Assembly (NCBI RefSeq): GCF_015210005.1
Contig: NZ_MU158698.1
Location: forward strand, 812,460 to 876,459
Direction of reading: 5' to 3'
DNA from: Sphingobacterium hungaricum
Lineage (GTDB): Bacteria > Bacteroidota > Bacteroidia > Sphingobacteriales > Sphingobacteriaceae
Length of the DNA: 64,000 nucleotides
In this document: piece by piece, positions 11,971 to 21,459 of the stretch
Layout: each line of letters opens with the position of its first letter
How positions within the stretch are numbered: the first letter of the stretch is position 1
Notes under the pieces: generated by a model
The model's input: only the letters and a program-made list of their open reading frames with translations
Databases searched by the model: none
What the model was told of the DNA's origin: nothing
Program-made: the position numbers and the translations under genes

Positions 11971-12669
11971 TTAAATTCCTGCTACTGATTTAGTTTCAAT
12001 ATGAATCCCAGGACTCATAGTTGAAGAGATATGGATACTTTTGAAGTACGTTCCCTTAGCTGCTGAAGGTTTAAGACGCGAGATAGTTTGTAATACCTCT
12101 AATGCGTTTTCATAAATCTTCTCAGAAGAGAATGACACTTTACCAACTGAAGTATGGATAATACCTGTTTTGTCAACTTTGAAATCGATCTTACCGCCTT
12201 TAACGTCAGTTACAGCTTTACCTACTTCTGTAGTTACTGTACCTGTCTTAGGATTTGGCATTAAGTTTCTTGGACCTAAAATACGACCCAATTTACCTAC
12301 TTTTGCCATCACACTAGGCATTGTAATAATGATATCAACGTCAGTCCAACCGCCTTCAATCTTGCTGATGTATTCATCAAGACCTACGTAATCGGCGCCT
12401 GCCGCTTTAGCTTCTTCTTCCTTATCAGGAGTACATAAAACTAAAACACGAACAGTCTTACCCGTTCCGTGAGGTAATGTCGCGATACCACGAACCATTT
12501 GATTTGCTTTACGAGGATCTACGCCCAAACGAACGTCGATATCCACAGAAGCGTCAAATTTGGCTAATGATATATCTTTCACTAAAGCTGCTGCTTCTTG
12601 TAAAGAATACGCTTTACCAGCTTCAATTTTGGATAGTGCCGCTTTTTGATTTTTTGTTAATCTAGCCAC
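11971..12669 (-). CDS. rplA: 50S ribosomal protein L1
   Basis: 232 residues, standard length. Carries the family segments [18 protein letters not shown] and [15 protein letters not shown], involved in 23S rRNA (L1 stalk) binding. It sits 22 bp downstream of rplK, as in most bacteria. L1 is a classical repressor of the rplK-rplA mRNA, so the hairpin in the rplK leader (13204-13234) is a candidate target; that link is inference. Confidence 0.97.
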   Translation of the reverse strand: MARLTKNQKAALSKIEAGKAYSLQEAAALVKDISLAKFDASVDIDVRLGVDPRKANQMVRGIATLPHGTGKTVRVLVLCTPDKEEEAKAAGADYVGLDEYISKIEGGWTDVDIIITMPSVMAKVGKLGRILGPRNLMPNPKTGTVTTEVGKAVTDVKGGKIDFKVDKTGIIHTSVGKVSFSSEKIYENALEVLQTISRLKPSAAKGTYFKSIHISSTMSPGIHIETKSVAGI

Positions 12670-12691
12670 TTTCTTAAACTGATTTCGTTAA

Positions 12692-13135
12692 TTAATTGTT
12701 CCAAGGAGCATTACCCGATACGGTAATCCCCATACTGCGCGCTGTCCCAGCTACCATTCTCATAGCAGCTTCTACAGTAAACGCATTTAAATCCTCCATT
12801 TTATCTTGCGCGATCGTTTGAACTTGCTCCCAAGTAACCGAAGCTACTTTTTTGCGGTTAGGCTCACCTGATCCACTCTTTAAACCTGTAGCTTCTTTTA
12901 ACTGGATAGCTACCGGAGGAGTTTTGATGATAAAATCAAAAGATTTGTCGCTGTAAACTGTAATGACAACAGGCAATACTTTACCTGGTTTGTCTTGCGT
13001 ACGAGCATTGAATTGCTTACAGAAATCCATGATGTTCACACCTTTAGCACCTAATGCAGGTCCTACTGGAGGAGACGGATTGGCTGCGCCACCCTTTACT
13101 TGTAATTTTACTAACGCACTGACGTCTTTTGCCAT
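12692..13135 (-). CDS. rplK: 50S ribosomal protein L11
   Basis: 147 residues. It has the proline-rich N-terminal motif [21 protein letters not shown] and the rRNA-binding C-terminal domain ending in [10 protein letters not shown]. It heads the ribosomal/RNA polymerase operon here. Unusually, nusG is not immediately upstream: about 15.7 kb of unrelated genes intervene, and rplK has its own promoter-like -7 box and structured leader. Confidence 0.97.
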   Translation of the reverse strand: MAKDVSALVKLQVKGGAANPSPPVGPALGAKGVNIMDFCKQFNARTQDKPGKVLPVVITVYSDKSFDFIIKTPPVAIQLKEATGLKSGSGEPNRKKVASVTWEQVQTIAQDKMEDLNAFTVEAAMRMVAGTARSMGITVSGNAPWNN

Positions 13136-13203
13136 TTTGTTTTGAATTTAATTGTGTTAAATGTCTGTTAGTAAGTTGGAAGCTAAAAACGTAACATTTA
13201 TTT

Positions 13204-13245
13204 CTCGTTTACACTCAAATTGAGCACAAACGAGGTGCAAAGATA
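13204..13245 (-). promoter_or_regulatory. Promoter -7 box and leader hairpin of rplK
   Basis: On the minus strand the box TATCTTTG (13238-13245) matches the Bacteroidota -7 consensus TAnnTTTG; the -33 element is weak. Just downstream the transcript would fold at 13204-13234, with CTCGTTT pairing to AAACGAG and an inner CTCAA/TTGAG pair. The leader to rplK would be about 95 nt. This supports independent transcription of rplK-rpoC. Confidence 0.65.
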
Positions 13246-13355
13246 AACAATCTTTCTGATATAAAAAACACTTTTTTACAAATGATTTTTATTGCTTGGC
13301 TTAAGTCTCCGCCACAATTGTGCCATTGTTGGTTAGATGCTGTAAAATGCAGCAA

Positions 13356-13679
13356 TTATTTAACTCCAATGAGCTTTTCGGTTTTCGTCAAAAACTTTTC
13401 TACGGCCGAATTGATATCTAAACCTGTTCTTTCTGCCAGGATAATTAACCACCATATATTCTCACCTAATTTATGCTCCAACTCATCTTGGGCGTTAGAT
13501 TTAGACCAAGTTTTTTCAAACGACATCACATCTCTCCCAATCAGGCCTGCATCGGTTAAATAGGCTAAAGCATCTTGTTCCAAAGTCCACTCCTTTCCAT
13601 TGCTCTGCATTTCTAGTTCGTGGTATCGTTTGCGAATCGCTAATGAGCGTTCGACTATTTCATTCAAATTGACTTCCAT
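13356..13679 (-). CDS. MazG-like protein (all-alpha NTP pyrophosphohydrolase superfamily, probable)
   Basis: 107-residue, all-helical protein. The stretch from about residue 68, ELEHKLGENIWWLIILAERT followed by GLDINSAVEKFLTKTEKLI, matches the second half of the MazG fold (acidic metal-binding helix, then LA..TGLD..SAV..K..K.E). Enzymes of this fold hydrolyse non-canonical or regulatory nucleoside triphosphates. The first acidic helix is less canonical (YHELEMQSNGKEW), so substrate and even activity are uncertain. It is the first gene after rplK on the nusG side of the accessory region, 220 bp from rplK, on the same strand. Confidence 0.6.
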   Translation of the reverse strand: MEVNLNEIVERSLAIRKRYHELEMQSNGKEWTLEQDALAYLTDAGLIGRDVMSFEKTWSKSNAQDELEHKLGENIWWLIILAERTGLDINSAVEKFLTKTEKLIGVK

Positions 13680-13869
13680 CTTCTGATTTCTTATGCTAAA
13701 TGTTTTATTAGCTTAGCTAAGTTAGAATTATTTGGAATGATGAACTCCTATAGATTTCGCATCTGCGAGATAATGACACTGGCAGTATAAATTAACAAAA
13801 AGAACGAGTAAAATTCTATTGGCTAAAATAATAGGTGAAAATAGCTGGAGTCATTTCACTCTTTCAAAA

Positions 13870-14514
13870 TTAGAAAGAAACGTTTTCTTTTTTCGATTGC
13901 TTAATCAACAAAAAATGCGACATAAAAACTATGGGAACTATGCAGGTCGGCAAGAAAGAATATGGAAATTCCAATAAAGCAACATTGGGTTGGCTGAAAG
14001 CAAGTAGCTGAATGGGCAATGGCGAAGATAGGATTGCTAAAGAAACAATTATTAGCAAAAAAACTATTCCTGCAATATTCCAAGCAACAAGAAATTTTGG
14101 GCTGATTTTTCGCTTTAAAATTTGCTGATAGCCCATAATAATTAATGCAGAGAGTCCAATCAAAATATCAAAATTGAACCCTTGAAAAGTCATTAAGGTC
14201 GGAATCTTGCCTTGAAAGCTTAGTTGAAGAAGAACAAACTCAACTGGTATTCTTAAAACGTGAACGAATAGAAGTGCATTTGTATTCAATTTTTCTCTCT
14301 TTAGCCCTTTTAAAAGCAAGAATGTTATCAACGCAGTTGAAATTAGAAAAAACGGAAACATTGTTGGATTTTCTTCAAAAACCGTGAGAAACGAAAGCGT
14401 TCCAATAATAAGTTGCCAAAAGCTTAAAACAATCAAAACCCTTTTATTGCTTCCAGTTCCCCAATAGATTAAAAGTAGCGAGAGGAAGGTTAAAACCAAA
14501 AATATAATTTGCAT
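13870..14514 (-). CDS. Multi-spanning membrane protein of unknown function
   Basis: I do not recognise the family. From the ATG at 14514 the product is 214 residues and almost entirely hydrophobic, with about seven predicted membrane spans separated by short basic loops (for example after GTGSNKR and LKGLKREKLN) and a basic tail (KQSKKENVSF) that suggests a cytoplasmic C-terminus. The frame stays open upstream to a TTG at 14610, which would add 32 residues. It stands alone between intergenic stretches of about 190 and 640 bp. Confidence 0.6.
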   Translation of the reverse strand: MQIIFLVLTFLSLLLIYWGTGSNKRVLIVLSFWQLIIGTLSFLTVFEENPTMFPFFLISTALITFLLLKGLKREKLNTNALLFVHVLRIPVEFVLLQLSFQGKIPTLMTFQGFNFDILIGLSALIIMGYQQILKRKISPKFLVAWNIAGIVFLLIIVSLAILSSPLPIQLLAFSQPNVALLEFPYSFLPTCIVPIVFMSHFLLIKQSKKENVSF

Positions 14515-15154
14515 CAGGAGCTGGACAAATTGGTATGTTATTAGCCCTAAAAGTTGACTAATGGAACAAACATACTGTATTTCCACTTTTAAAAAGTTGT
14601 CATATGGCAATTAAACTTTGAAAAAACATATAGCAGTTAGAATAAACTGCACGTTTTGGAGATTTCTGGCGTATAACCTTCAATATGTAAGAATCGAAAC
14701 GACAGCAGGAAAAGTAAAAACGCTTTCCGAGTAAAGACTATATAAAAAACTAGTTTTAATAAGTATTATGCTCAGTGAAACTCTGTGCCTTCTCTGTGTT
14801 TCTCTGAGTCCAACCTTTAAACGAAGACCGCAGAATACGCGGAGGAGGCACGGAAGACACAGAAAAAAATCAAAATTCAAAAATGTGGTGAGAATTAAAA
14901 AAATTACGATATCTAAAAATTATTCCCCCTTTGATTTAAGGGGAATAAGGAATTTAGAATTCTACATCATCAGCTATATTTCCGCCTTGCTCCGAAGCGA
15001 ATTTGGCAGCATATTCTTGTTGTTTTTGTTGCCTATAATTTTTAGTTGTTAACTGTAAGCGGAATGGGTATTCTTTTAGCCAAAACAACTTCGGTACTGG
15101 CATAGAAAAAAAGTCTAAATTCTTTTTAAAAATTAAAAGTTTTTTTGAATAGCC
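14515..15154. other. Intergenic stretch, no gene seen
   Basis: Holds the long palindrome at 14768-14872 and a 9-bp hairpin TTATTCCCC / GGGGAATAA at 14920-14948. Short open frames on both strands follow the repeat symmetry and have no coding character. I see nothing else. Confidence 0.6.
14768..14872. repeat. Interspersed long palindrome of the 'CTCTGTGTC' type, copy 1
   Basis: Left arm contains AACTCTGTGCCTTCTCTGTG; right arm contains GACCGCAGAATACGC and AGACACAGA. The arms are imperfectly complementary. Related copies occur at 33841-33962, 34012-34164, 34822-34977 and 63836-63957. No open frame is conserved between copies. Confidence 0.75.
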
Positions 15155-15367
15155 TTATTTATTCTCTTCCACATACTCCAAAATATCGCTCGGCTGACAA
15201 TCCAATGCATCGCATATTGCTTCCAAGGTGCTGAATCGGATGGCTTTTGCCTTTCCTGTTTTTAATATCGAAAGATTGGAAAGCGTTAAACCCACTTTTT
15301 CTGAAAGTTCGTTTAAAGACATTTTTCGCTTAGCCATCATTACGTCTAAATTCACTACTATCGGCAT
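15155..15367 (-). CDS. Cro/C1-type helix-turn-helix regulator (YozG-like)
   Basis: 70-residue DNA-binding protein that is nothing but an HTH_XRE domain: MSLNELSEKVGLTLSNLSIL forms the helix-turn-helix and FSTLEAICDALDCQPSDIL the closing helices. It begins 3 bp after the DUF2975 membrane protein stop. Pairs of DUF2975 protein and tiny Cro-like regulator are common in Bacteroidota and Firmicutes; the regulator probably controls the pair. Its targets and signal are unknown. Confidence 0.85.
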   Translation of the reverse strand: MPIVVNLDVMMAKRKMSLNELSEKVGLTLSNLSILKTGKAKAIRFSTLEAICDALDCQPSDILEYVEENK

Positions 15368-15370
15368 CGG

Positions 15371-15928
15371 CTATATGGTTAAGTCGTTTTCATTCTGAAT
15401 TTCAATTCCCTTTTTGACCAGTTGTACGATTAAGAAAAAGATTACCGCCATAAAAAGCCAGACGTCCGCTCCTGCAATATCCAAAGATTCTAAATCAGCA
15501 ATTCCTGCCCCTTGCTCCTGTAGCCAAATCGCATATTTCATCGCGTAACGCGAGAACAAACCAATTCCTAAAGCCAGATAAAAAAGATTTAAAATGAACT
15601 TGGCCAATTCATTGCTAAATGGCTGGGCGATGTTTAATTTCTTGTTGTAAAACATGTTTAAAATTACATAAAACATCAGCGCTTTAAATACCGATACAAT
15701 TATCATCAGCGATGTCAACACGCAGAAATGACCTTTATCCAGCGCATATAGATTTGACAAATAATCAGATGCTTCCCAGAAATTCTGAACGCCAGATGGA
15801 TTTATAAAAACCGTAATAACGGTGTTGACAATAAGGGCTCCCGCTTCTACGCACAAGCCGATAAAAATAACCCAAGAAAGTACGCAGAGTACTTTTAAAA
15901 TTTGATTTGTTGTGATTTTGATTTCCAT
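15371..15928 (-). CDS. DUF2975 family membrane protein
   Basis: 185 residues with four clear hydrophobic segments (about residues 12-37, 66-92, 108-125 and 152-170) and a charged C-terminal tail. The layout and the adjacent Cro-like gene match the DUF2975 pair. No enzymatic motif is visible. It is probably a membrane sensor or modulator partner of the small regulator downstream, but that role is inferred from co-occurrence only. Confidence 0.75.
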   Translation of the reverse strand: MEIKITTNQILKVLCVLSWVIFIGLCVEAGALIVNTVITVFINPSGVQNFWEASDYLSNLYALDKGHFCVLTSLMIIVSVFKALMFYVILNMFYNKKLNIAQPFSNELAKFILNLFYLALGIGLFSRYAMKYAIWLQEQGAGIADLESLDIAGADVWLFMAVIFFLIVQLVKKGIEIQNENDLTI

Positions 15929-16098
15929 AATTGATTACTAATTTAAATCCACAAAACAAATATCAGTAAATATTTATTGATAAACAATAAATAAATATTA
16001 AATAAAAATAAATTAGATGATAAGATACTGCAAATCAGATAGAAAAATATTCTAAAAGATTTGAAAACTCAATGAGTATGACGCTAGAGTCGAGCAAA

Positions 16099-17079
16099 TT
16101 AAATTTCAGATAATTTCTCCATCGCACTCTTTTCCCTTTCAGAAAGTTCTTTTAAAATTAGCGATGCCTCATCTAGATATTTCCTATCCTTTGTTTCGCC
16201 TACTTTCATAAATAGACAGGAAACTTCTGTCCATAACTTTGCAAGTTCAGCAAATTCGAGATACGCTTCCTTTAGGGAATCGATTTTGAGAATTCCATCA
16301 GATTCTTTCAAAAAATCTCGGTACAAATTCCTGAACAGCGCGCCACCCGTACCACCTTTTTCCATAATACTAGCCAACGCCTTGAATTCAGCTTCTACAT
16401 TCTTGCTTGTTTCAAACCATTTAATGATTTCAGAACTTGCCTTCAAAATCCCTTTGTATCCTATATTTTTTATTGCTGGACTCAGGTAGTCCTTCGCATT
16501 ATTCCGGATTGCTGTCTTCAAAGCGGTTTTCAAATCATAATCATCAAGCGACCCTTGTATTGTATAATACAAATTCTTAGAAGACATGGGGCCTTTCTCT
16601 GCCCTTGCCAGTGCTAAACTTTCCAGAGAGGTTTTGACTTTGCCTCCTTGCTGTCTGGTGTCAACCAGATAGGCATGAGTCGCGTCGTAATCGTAAATAG
16701 CAACATAGTGCCCTGCAAAATGAAATGGATTGGAGAAATAGTCCAAATAATAACAATCCAGTTTTAATCCAACAGCTTTGTCATTGTCAATTAATCGTTT
16801 CACATTTTCCCAGGCTTTCTGTTTAGATGATGTTTCGTTGACTGTTAGCTCAAGATTGAGGTTTTTAACTAAGTTTTCGGTCAACAAATCGGTTTTTATT
16901 CTACCTCCAAAGAATGGAAAATCCATTGTTTTCATATTCCAAAAGATAAAACCAAGTCCTTGACCCAAACCAAATAATAGGGGTTCAGAAAGTTCAATCC
17001 CGATGTTCTTCAATAGCGTTCCAGTTGCTGTTGTTTCACAATGTTGCCCGTCAAAAGGTTTGATAAATCTTGCTTTCAT
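16099..17079 (-). CDS. BtrH N-terminal-like / DUF4872 protein (papain-like fold)
   Basis: 326 residues from the ATG at 17079; a TTG eight codons upstream is less likely. The N-terminus MKARFIKPFDGQHCETTATG carries the conserved Cys of BtrH-like peptidase-C39-type proteins, and GHYVAIYDYD near residue 125 supplies the matching His. BtrH itself is an acyltransferase in butirosin synthesis; many homologues occur outside antibiotic clusters. The C-terminal half is helical, as in DUF4872. There is no biosynthetic context, so the substrate is unknown. Confidence 0.65.
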   Translation of the reverse strand: MKARFIKPFDGQHCETTATGTLLKNIGIELSEPLLFGLGQGLGFIFWNMKTMDFPFFGGRIKTDLLTENLVKNLNLELTVNETSSKQKAWENVKRLIDNDKAVGLKLDCYYLDYFSNPFHFAGHYVAIYDYDATHAYLVDTRQQGGKVKTSLESLALARAEKGPMSSKNLYYTIQGSLDDYDLKTALKTAIRNNAKDYLSPAIKNIGYKGILKASSEIIKWFETSKNVEAEFKALASIMEKGGTGGALFRNLYRDFLKESDGILKIDSLKEAYLEFAELAKLWTEVSCLFMKVGETKDRKYLDEASLILKELSEREKSAMEKLSEI

Positions 17080-17242
17080 TCTATTTTTTTCAAAAAGTAA
17101 CAATGGAACTTGACAACAGTATGTCTCGAGGGAATTTATTTGTGAAACTTTTTAATCATGGAATAGATTATAAGGCTTCGTTATGGGCAATAGCTGAAAT
17201 GGATTGAATCTGCTTGAGCATTTCTTTTAGTTAACTATTTTT

Positions 17243-17605
17243 TCACGGCAATTCTTCTATAAAATGCCAGCAAACCCCTGCGATATCAATTATATTGACT
17301 TCCTTTCCGTAAGGCTGTTCTATAGGTTGTCCGATGGCTGGAATGCCAAATTTTTCAGAAAGATTCTTTTTGCTTATTTCATTCCAAAATTCATTGATAT
17401 CGGCCACCTTAATTGACAACATCAAATTTTCGGCGAATGATTTATTGTCGTATTTCTGTAGAATAAATTTGCAGTTGCCATTCTGAAAACCAACAAGCTC
17501 TCCTCCATCCCATTCTATTACAAAACCAAGTTCCTGAAATAGCTGTTTTGATTTTTCAAAATCTTTTCCTGACGGAATAAACGGTTCAATCGACAAATAA
17601 TTCAT
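17243..17605 (-). CDS. VOC-superfamily protein (glyoxalase / bleomycin-resistance fold)
   Basis: 120 residues forming one beta-alpha-beta-beta-beta module pair: the N-terminal LSIEPFIPSGKDFEKSKQLF strand-helix, a central LMLSIKVADINEFW, and the C-terminal EVNIIDIAGVCWHFIEEL. The lack of obvious paired metal ligands suggests a binding protein rather than a classic glyoxalase I. It lies alone in the accessory region. A second, different VOC gene is at 20556-20930. Confidence 0.75.
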   Translation of the reverse strand: MNYLSIEPFIPSGKDFEKSKQLFQELGFVIEWDGGELVGFQNGNCKFILQKYDNKSFAENLMLSIKVADINEFWNEISKKNLSEKFGIPAIGQPIEQPYGKEVNIIDIAGVCWHFIEELP

Positions 17606-17714
17606 GATTATTTTAATTTGGTTGTTCTAATTTAAGGTTTTATTACTTATCAAAAATCGAATTCGGCTTACTATCACTAATAGGGATTTGATTTTTTCAA
17701 CTATCCGGCGTTTT

Positions 17715-18359
17715 CTACTTCTTTAGCTTAGCGACCTGTATTTCAATAAATTTCGGTAAGTAATTTGGCGTACAGTTCTTCGCCACGATTTCGTCTTTGT
17801 AAAGTCCCGTTCGCTCACCCAAATTAATGCATCTCGAACGGTAGCTTTCTTGAAAAATTCCGATTTGAGCTGTCGCAAAATTCATCGCCCATTGAACTTC
17901 TGAAACTTCTGTTTCAATTCTATCTTCAATCTTGGAGAGCAACTCTTCTGTGTTTGGAGGTGGAGTCTGTCCGACCCATCGCAGTCGAGCTTGATGGTAC
18001 CAAAATAGTCTTCTTAAAAGTGCTGATGGATTACTTTCCCAACTTTCCATTAATGCAATTGTGTTTTTGTCTTTGGAAAGCTGGTTTGCCATTAACCAGT
18101 CGATAAGCTGAAGCCTTTCGTCTTCACTATGCTGGCGAATATCTTTTTCAAGCTCGTCTATGATTTCTTGAGAAAGAAGCTTTTTGTCCATGATTAAAAT
18201 CGCTAATTGACGAGCTAAATAGTCTCCAGATGACCAAAGCTCCATTGCCAATGCATGGTCTGTCTTGATATCGTTCGCAATTTTTCTTAGGTCACCAAGT
18301 TTGGTGCCCTGAACGCTAATCTGTGCGAGTATTTTTTCTGCTTTCGTTGATTCTTTCAT
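17715..18359 (-). CDS. DNA alkylation repair protein, AlkD-like HEAT-repeat fold
   Basis: 214 residues, mostly helical. The segments KLGDLRKIANDIKTDHALAM, LARQLAILIMDKK and the tryptophan-rich SEVQWAMNFATAQIG resemble AlkD-type glycosylases, which remove bulky or cationic alkylated bases. Length is close to AlkD (about 230). The catalytic Asp of AlkD cannot be placed with certainty by eye. The gene stands alone with gaps of more than 100 bp on both sides. Confidence 0.7.
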   Translation of the reverse strand: MKESTKAEKILAQISVQGTKLGDLRKIANDIKTDHALAMELWSSGDYLARQLAILIMDKKLLSQEIIDELEKDIRQHSEDERLQLIDWLMANQLSKDKNTIALMESWESNPSALLRRLFWYHQARLRWVGQTPPPNTEELLSKIEDRIETEVSEVQWAMNFATAQIGIFQESYRSRCINLGERTGLYKDEIVAKNCTPNYLPKFIEIQVAKLKK

Positions 18360-18534
18360 CCTTAGCTAAAGTTTAAGAAGCTTTGTGCAATCCTATTCCA
18401 GTTCCATATTTAAGGATGTTATACCGTCTGGACTTCCAATAGTTAAGCGTCCAAATTACCATTCTTGTTTTCAAGTCTATTTCAACCAATAAAGTCGTAT
18501 AAAAATTCAATACTTTGTTGCTATGCGCTTAGTT

Positions 18535-19665
18535 TTAGACGTTATATATGCTAAAACACCCGTAGTCGGTTCTTGCTCCTAACTGATTTCCCACGAATTT
18601 GATTTTACAGGTTTTTACAAGGTGTTCAATCTTAAAACTATGCACGTGTTTTTTATTGCTGAAATCGAATACATGGGCATTTGCTCGCTGAAGAAGAACT
18701 AATTTTGTTTGGTCTTTGTTAAAGCAAAAAGCATTTACCTCTTTTGTATATTCCGGGATTTCCAATTCTTTAATCTGGATTTCTTTATTTGTAGAAAGGT
18801 CAAAGTAGTGCATTCCCCAAGTTCCGTATTGTTCCCTGGCAACTAGCAGTTTGTTATTATCAGCAAATTCAAGTTGGTTCAGCAGTTGAAAATCAGCGAC
18901 AATCGTATTCAGAATATCTCCAGTTATTGCGTCTATAATCTGAATTTCTCCAACTTTGTTATGAAATGCCAACAACTTGCCATCTTTGGACAATTTCCCG
19001 CAGAAAGGAGAACTGCCTTTTACTATTTCTACTTCATAGGCTTTTGAATGCAACACCTTATTTTGGTTATCCATTACCGTTAATTGATTCAGTGTAGCGA
19101 AAGCTGATTTATCATCTGCTACCGAAACAAAACTGTCAATACTGCTTTTTTCTTTCCCCAGATTATTGATTTTCCCATTCTCAATAGTTAATTCATAAAT
19201 GAAATGGTCAATATCTAAAAGCAATGAATTCGTCTTTTCTCGGTATTCAATATCCCAAGCTAAGGGCTTCGGCAATTCTATTGTTTTCAGAATAGTTCCA
19301 TCTCCATCAATGAGCTGAAGCAAACCTGTAATTTCGTCATCTTCCACCCTATCTTCATAAACAAACACGCCTTCTGGAGAACCCGCAAACGATAATGCGC
19401 CGGTATAAGCCCCGCCAATAAATTTGTGCAAAACAGGCTGTCCCACTTGCGTGCTTTCACTGTTCAGGACAAATCCTTCTTTCAACGCTTCCCACTCTTT
19501 CTTATAAAAGTTTTTCAACGCATCTTCTTTGCTTGAAAATTCCTTCTCGCTCGCTCTTAGTTTGCCAATTTTTCCACTTTCAGAAATCAGGGTTTTACTT
19601 CTTAGCGTTAGATTGATTATCTTTTCTGAATTAGTGTCAACGAGCTGATGCTTTATTTCTTTCAT
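18535..19665 (-). CDS. WGR-like domain plus beta-propeller protein, function unknown
   Basis: 376 residues. The first 70 resemble a WGR domain (RSKTLISESGKIGKLRASEK, then KEFSSKEDALKNFYKKEWEA). The rest reads as repeated four-stranded blades: SKDGKLLAFHNKVGEIQIID, FNKDQTKLVLLQRANAHVFD and similar, typical of WD40-like propellers. There is no signal peptide, so it is probably cytoplasmic. WGR domains bind nucleic acid or proteins in other contexts, but nothing here fixes a role. Confidence 0.55.
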   Translation of the reverse strand: MKEIKHQLVDTNSEKIINLTLRSKTLISESGKIGKLRASEKEFSSKEDALKNFYKKEWEALKEGFVLNSESTQVGQPVLHKFIGGAYTGALSFAGSPEGVFVYEDRVEDDEITGLLQLIDGDGTILKTIELPKPLAWDIEYREKTNSLLLDIDHFIYELTIENGKINNLGKEKSSIDSFVSVADDKSAFATLNQLTVMDNQNKVLHSKAYEVEIVKGSSPFCGKLSKDGKLLAFHNKVGEIQIIDAITGDILNTIVADFQLLNQLEFADNNKLLVAREQYGTWGMHYFDLSTNKEIQIKELEIPEYTKEVNAFCFNKDQTKLVLLQRANAHVFDFSNKKHVHSFKIEHLVKTCKIKFVGNQLGARTDYGCFSIYNV

Positions 19666-19740
19666 CTGATTTTGTTCACTTTATAAAATGGTGCGACGTC
19701 TATTTTGAAGAACAGTTTAGGTTTTGATTGAATTACTCGT

Positions 19741-20457
19741 TTAGGATTGCCCCCATTCAAATTTACAATTCTCAAAATTTAAATTCTTCAAATCCTCCTT
19801 TGGAATTGTAACGCTAAAAACGCCGTCGTCGTTAAATCCATTTTCTCCAATCTGCAAAAGCAGGATAGTATCCGAAAACGTAATTTCTTCAATCTCTTCC
19901 TGACTGTATTGGCAATGGGTATAAATTCCGAATATTTTCGACTTTTCAGTACCCAGAAAATAATCCCACACCTGCCCGTCTTCGTCTACATCCTCGTCAT
20001 CATATTCAGGCTCTTTGAAACGTTCTTCCAAGGTTTCTGTCTCCGCAATTATTTGGTCAACTAAAACACCTGAATAAAAATTATCTTCATGCTCCCTGGT
20101 AATTCTAACTAATTTTTCATTTGGAACATCCGCATAGATTACTTTTCCTTTCTCTTCCATTAAATCAGCAAAGAAAATAAGCTGGCCTGTTTTTGGCAAA
20201 AGTCCAGACTTGTCAAATGCTGAAAATTTTGATAAATCGAGTTGCCCTGCAAACTGTAAGTCTTGTGGATATTCGACTCCATTAGGCAAATCCACCACAG
20301 GCCCTCCATAACGAGAATGCCCTAAAGGAATTTCAATTTCCGTGTGCTTTACATAATTTTCGGGCATCCAGCTTTCATGTTCCATTGAAGCTGGATAGTA
20401 CTGTCTTTTATCAGCAGTAAATCGTATAATTTCAAATACTTGTTTCTTTCTGTCCAT
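19741..20457 (-). CDS. DUF1963 (YwqG-like) protein
   Basis: 238 residues. The blocks LQFAGQLDLSKF, KTGQLIFFADL, ILLLQIGENGFNDDGVFSVT and IPKEDLKNLNF match the YwqG/DUF1963 family, whose members are cytoplasmic and of unknown function. A strongly acidic loop (PEYDDEDVDEDGQ) lies mid-protein. DUF1963 genes often travel with contact-dependent toxin/immunity loci, but no toxin gene is visible here. Confidence 0.75.
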   Translation of the reverse strand: MDRKKQVFEIIRFTADKRQYYPASMEHESWMPENYVKHTEIEIPLGHSRYGGPVVDLPNGVEYPQDLQFAGQLDLSKFSAFDKSGLLPKTGQLIFFADLMEEKGKVIYADVPNEKLVRITREHEDNFYSGVLVDQIIAETETLEERFKEPEYDDEDVDEDGQVWDYFLGTEKSKIFGIYTHCQYSQEEIEEITFSDTILLLQIGENGFNDDGVFSVTIPKEDLKNLNFENCKFEWGQS

Positions 20458-20555
20458 ATTTTTTCTCGCTTCCTTGGCTGTTTAGGATTGTTACTGCCAG
20501 ATTAAAAATAAGAAATTCAAATGAAGAACAGTTAAGAAGTTCTGATGTTTTAGCT

Positions 20556-20930
20556 TTACTTATCTTTTCTTTCCTGAAGATTAAATACCGTTCCTGCTGG
20601 GTCTTGAATCCAATGCATATTTTGAGGCAATTCTTCCAGTTCATCACATGTTTCTACAGCATTTGACCGTAAATAATCAGTCGCTTCGTCAATATTTGGC
20701 ACCGTTAATTGCAACCAAGTTTCTGAATGCGTGAAATTATCGACGCAATCCAGCCAAATAATGTTGTTGCCGAATTTCACTTCGTGTGTTCTGGAAACTG
20801 TTGGATTGCTGATAGGCTTTTCTGCGACTTCCAACTTCAAAATATCTCTGTAAAAAGCGACTGTTTTGTCGTACTTGCTTTTTGGAATCTTGATGGCAAT
20901 ATTGATTCCTGCTTCAAATTTTGGTGTCAT
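20556..20930 (-). CDS. VOC-superfamily glyoxalase-like protein
   Basis: 124 residues: an N-terminal beta strand and helix (AGINIAIKIPKSKYDKTVAF then YRDILKLEV), a middle strand with NIIWLDCVDN, and a C-terminal MHWIQDPAGTVFNLQE, all typical of the VOC fold. The ending DPAGTVFNLQE is where many family members hold a metal-binding Glu. It lies 98 bp from the DUF1963 gene. No substrate can be inferred. Confidence 0.8.
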   Translation of the reverse strand: MTPKFEAGINIAIKIPKSKYDKTVAFYRDILKLEVAEKPISNPTVSRTHEVKFGNNIIWLDCVDNFTHSETWLQLTVPNIDEATDYLRSNAVETCDELEELPQNMHWIQDPAGTVFNLQERKDK

Positions 20931-21033
20931 GGTTTAAGTTTAAATTTATATGATTAAATAGTTGTTGATTGATTTCTTTGGCTTAAGATAGATAAATTAA
21001 ATAATTGATTTGTTTTCAACGGGTTTGAGAAAG

Positions 21034-21459
21034 CTACAGATTTGGAAATTTAGCTTTATCGAGCGTATATGACCAATGAATTTCCTCGTACGATGTGGAG
21101 AGCAATTTCTTCAGGGCTGTTTGAAATGGTTCAATTATTTGTGTACGATTTCCAGTAATTGTAGTTATGATTGCTTGTTCGTAATTTTTATAGTCAAGAT
21201 TACCTACTTGAATAATCGTTAAAGTATATTTTTCCTCATTTCTTTCAAAATCAAAATAGTATTCTCCTGGTTCGAGCCAGAAAGTAACTCTACTCCGCTC
21301 TTCGCTTTGCAGTTTTGTTATCACATTATAGAGTTCTTCTATCGGGTCATTTAATCCATCGGACGCATCAAAATTTAAATTGAAATCAGTGTACTTAAAA
21401 TTAACAGGCAACCAGCCGTGTTCTAGCGTTCCAAAAGCTACTAAAATTGAGTTTTTCAT
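21034..21459 (-). CDS. Hypothetical protein, 141 residues
   Basis: I do not recognise the family. It is a small, soluble alpha/beta protein with no signal peptide or membrane span. Visible features are an aromatic strand YTDFNLNFDAS, a polar helix PIEELYNVITKLQSEER, a strand pair FWLEPGEYYFDFERNEEKYT, and a C-terminal helix. Size and composition resemble orphan immunity proteins, but nothing proves it. A full ATG start and normal codon use support a real gene. Confidence 0.5.
   Translation of the reverse strand: MKNSILVAFGTLEHGWLPVNFKYTDFNLNFDASDGLNDPIEELYNVITKLQSEERSRVTFWLEPGEYYFDFERNEEKYTLTIIQVGNLDYKNYEQAIITTITGNRTQIIEPFQTALKKLLSTSYEEIHWSYTLDKAKFPNL

Noticed and set aside
14768..15052. Plus-strand open frame of 94 codons
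   Set aside because: Its first third is the long palindromic repeat and the remainder has no coding character.
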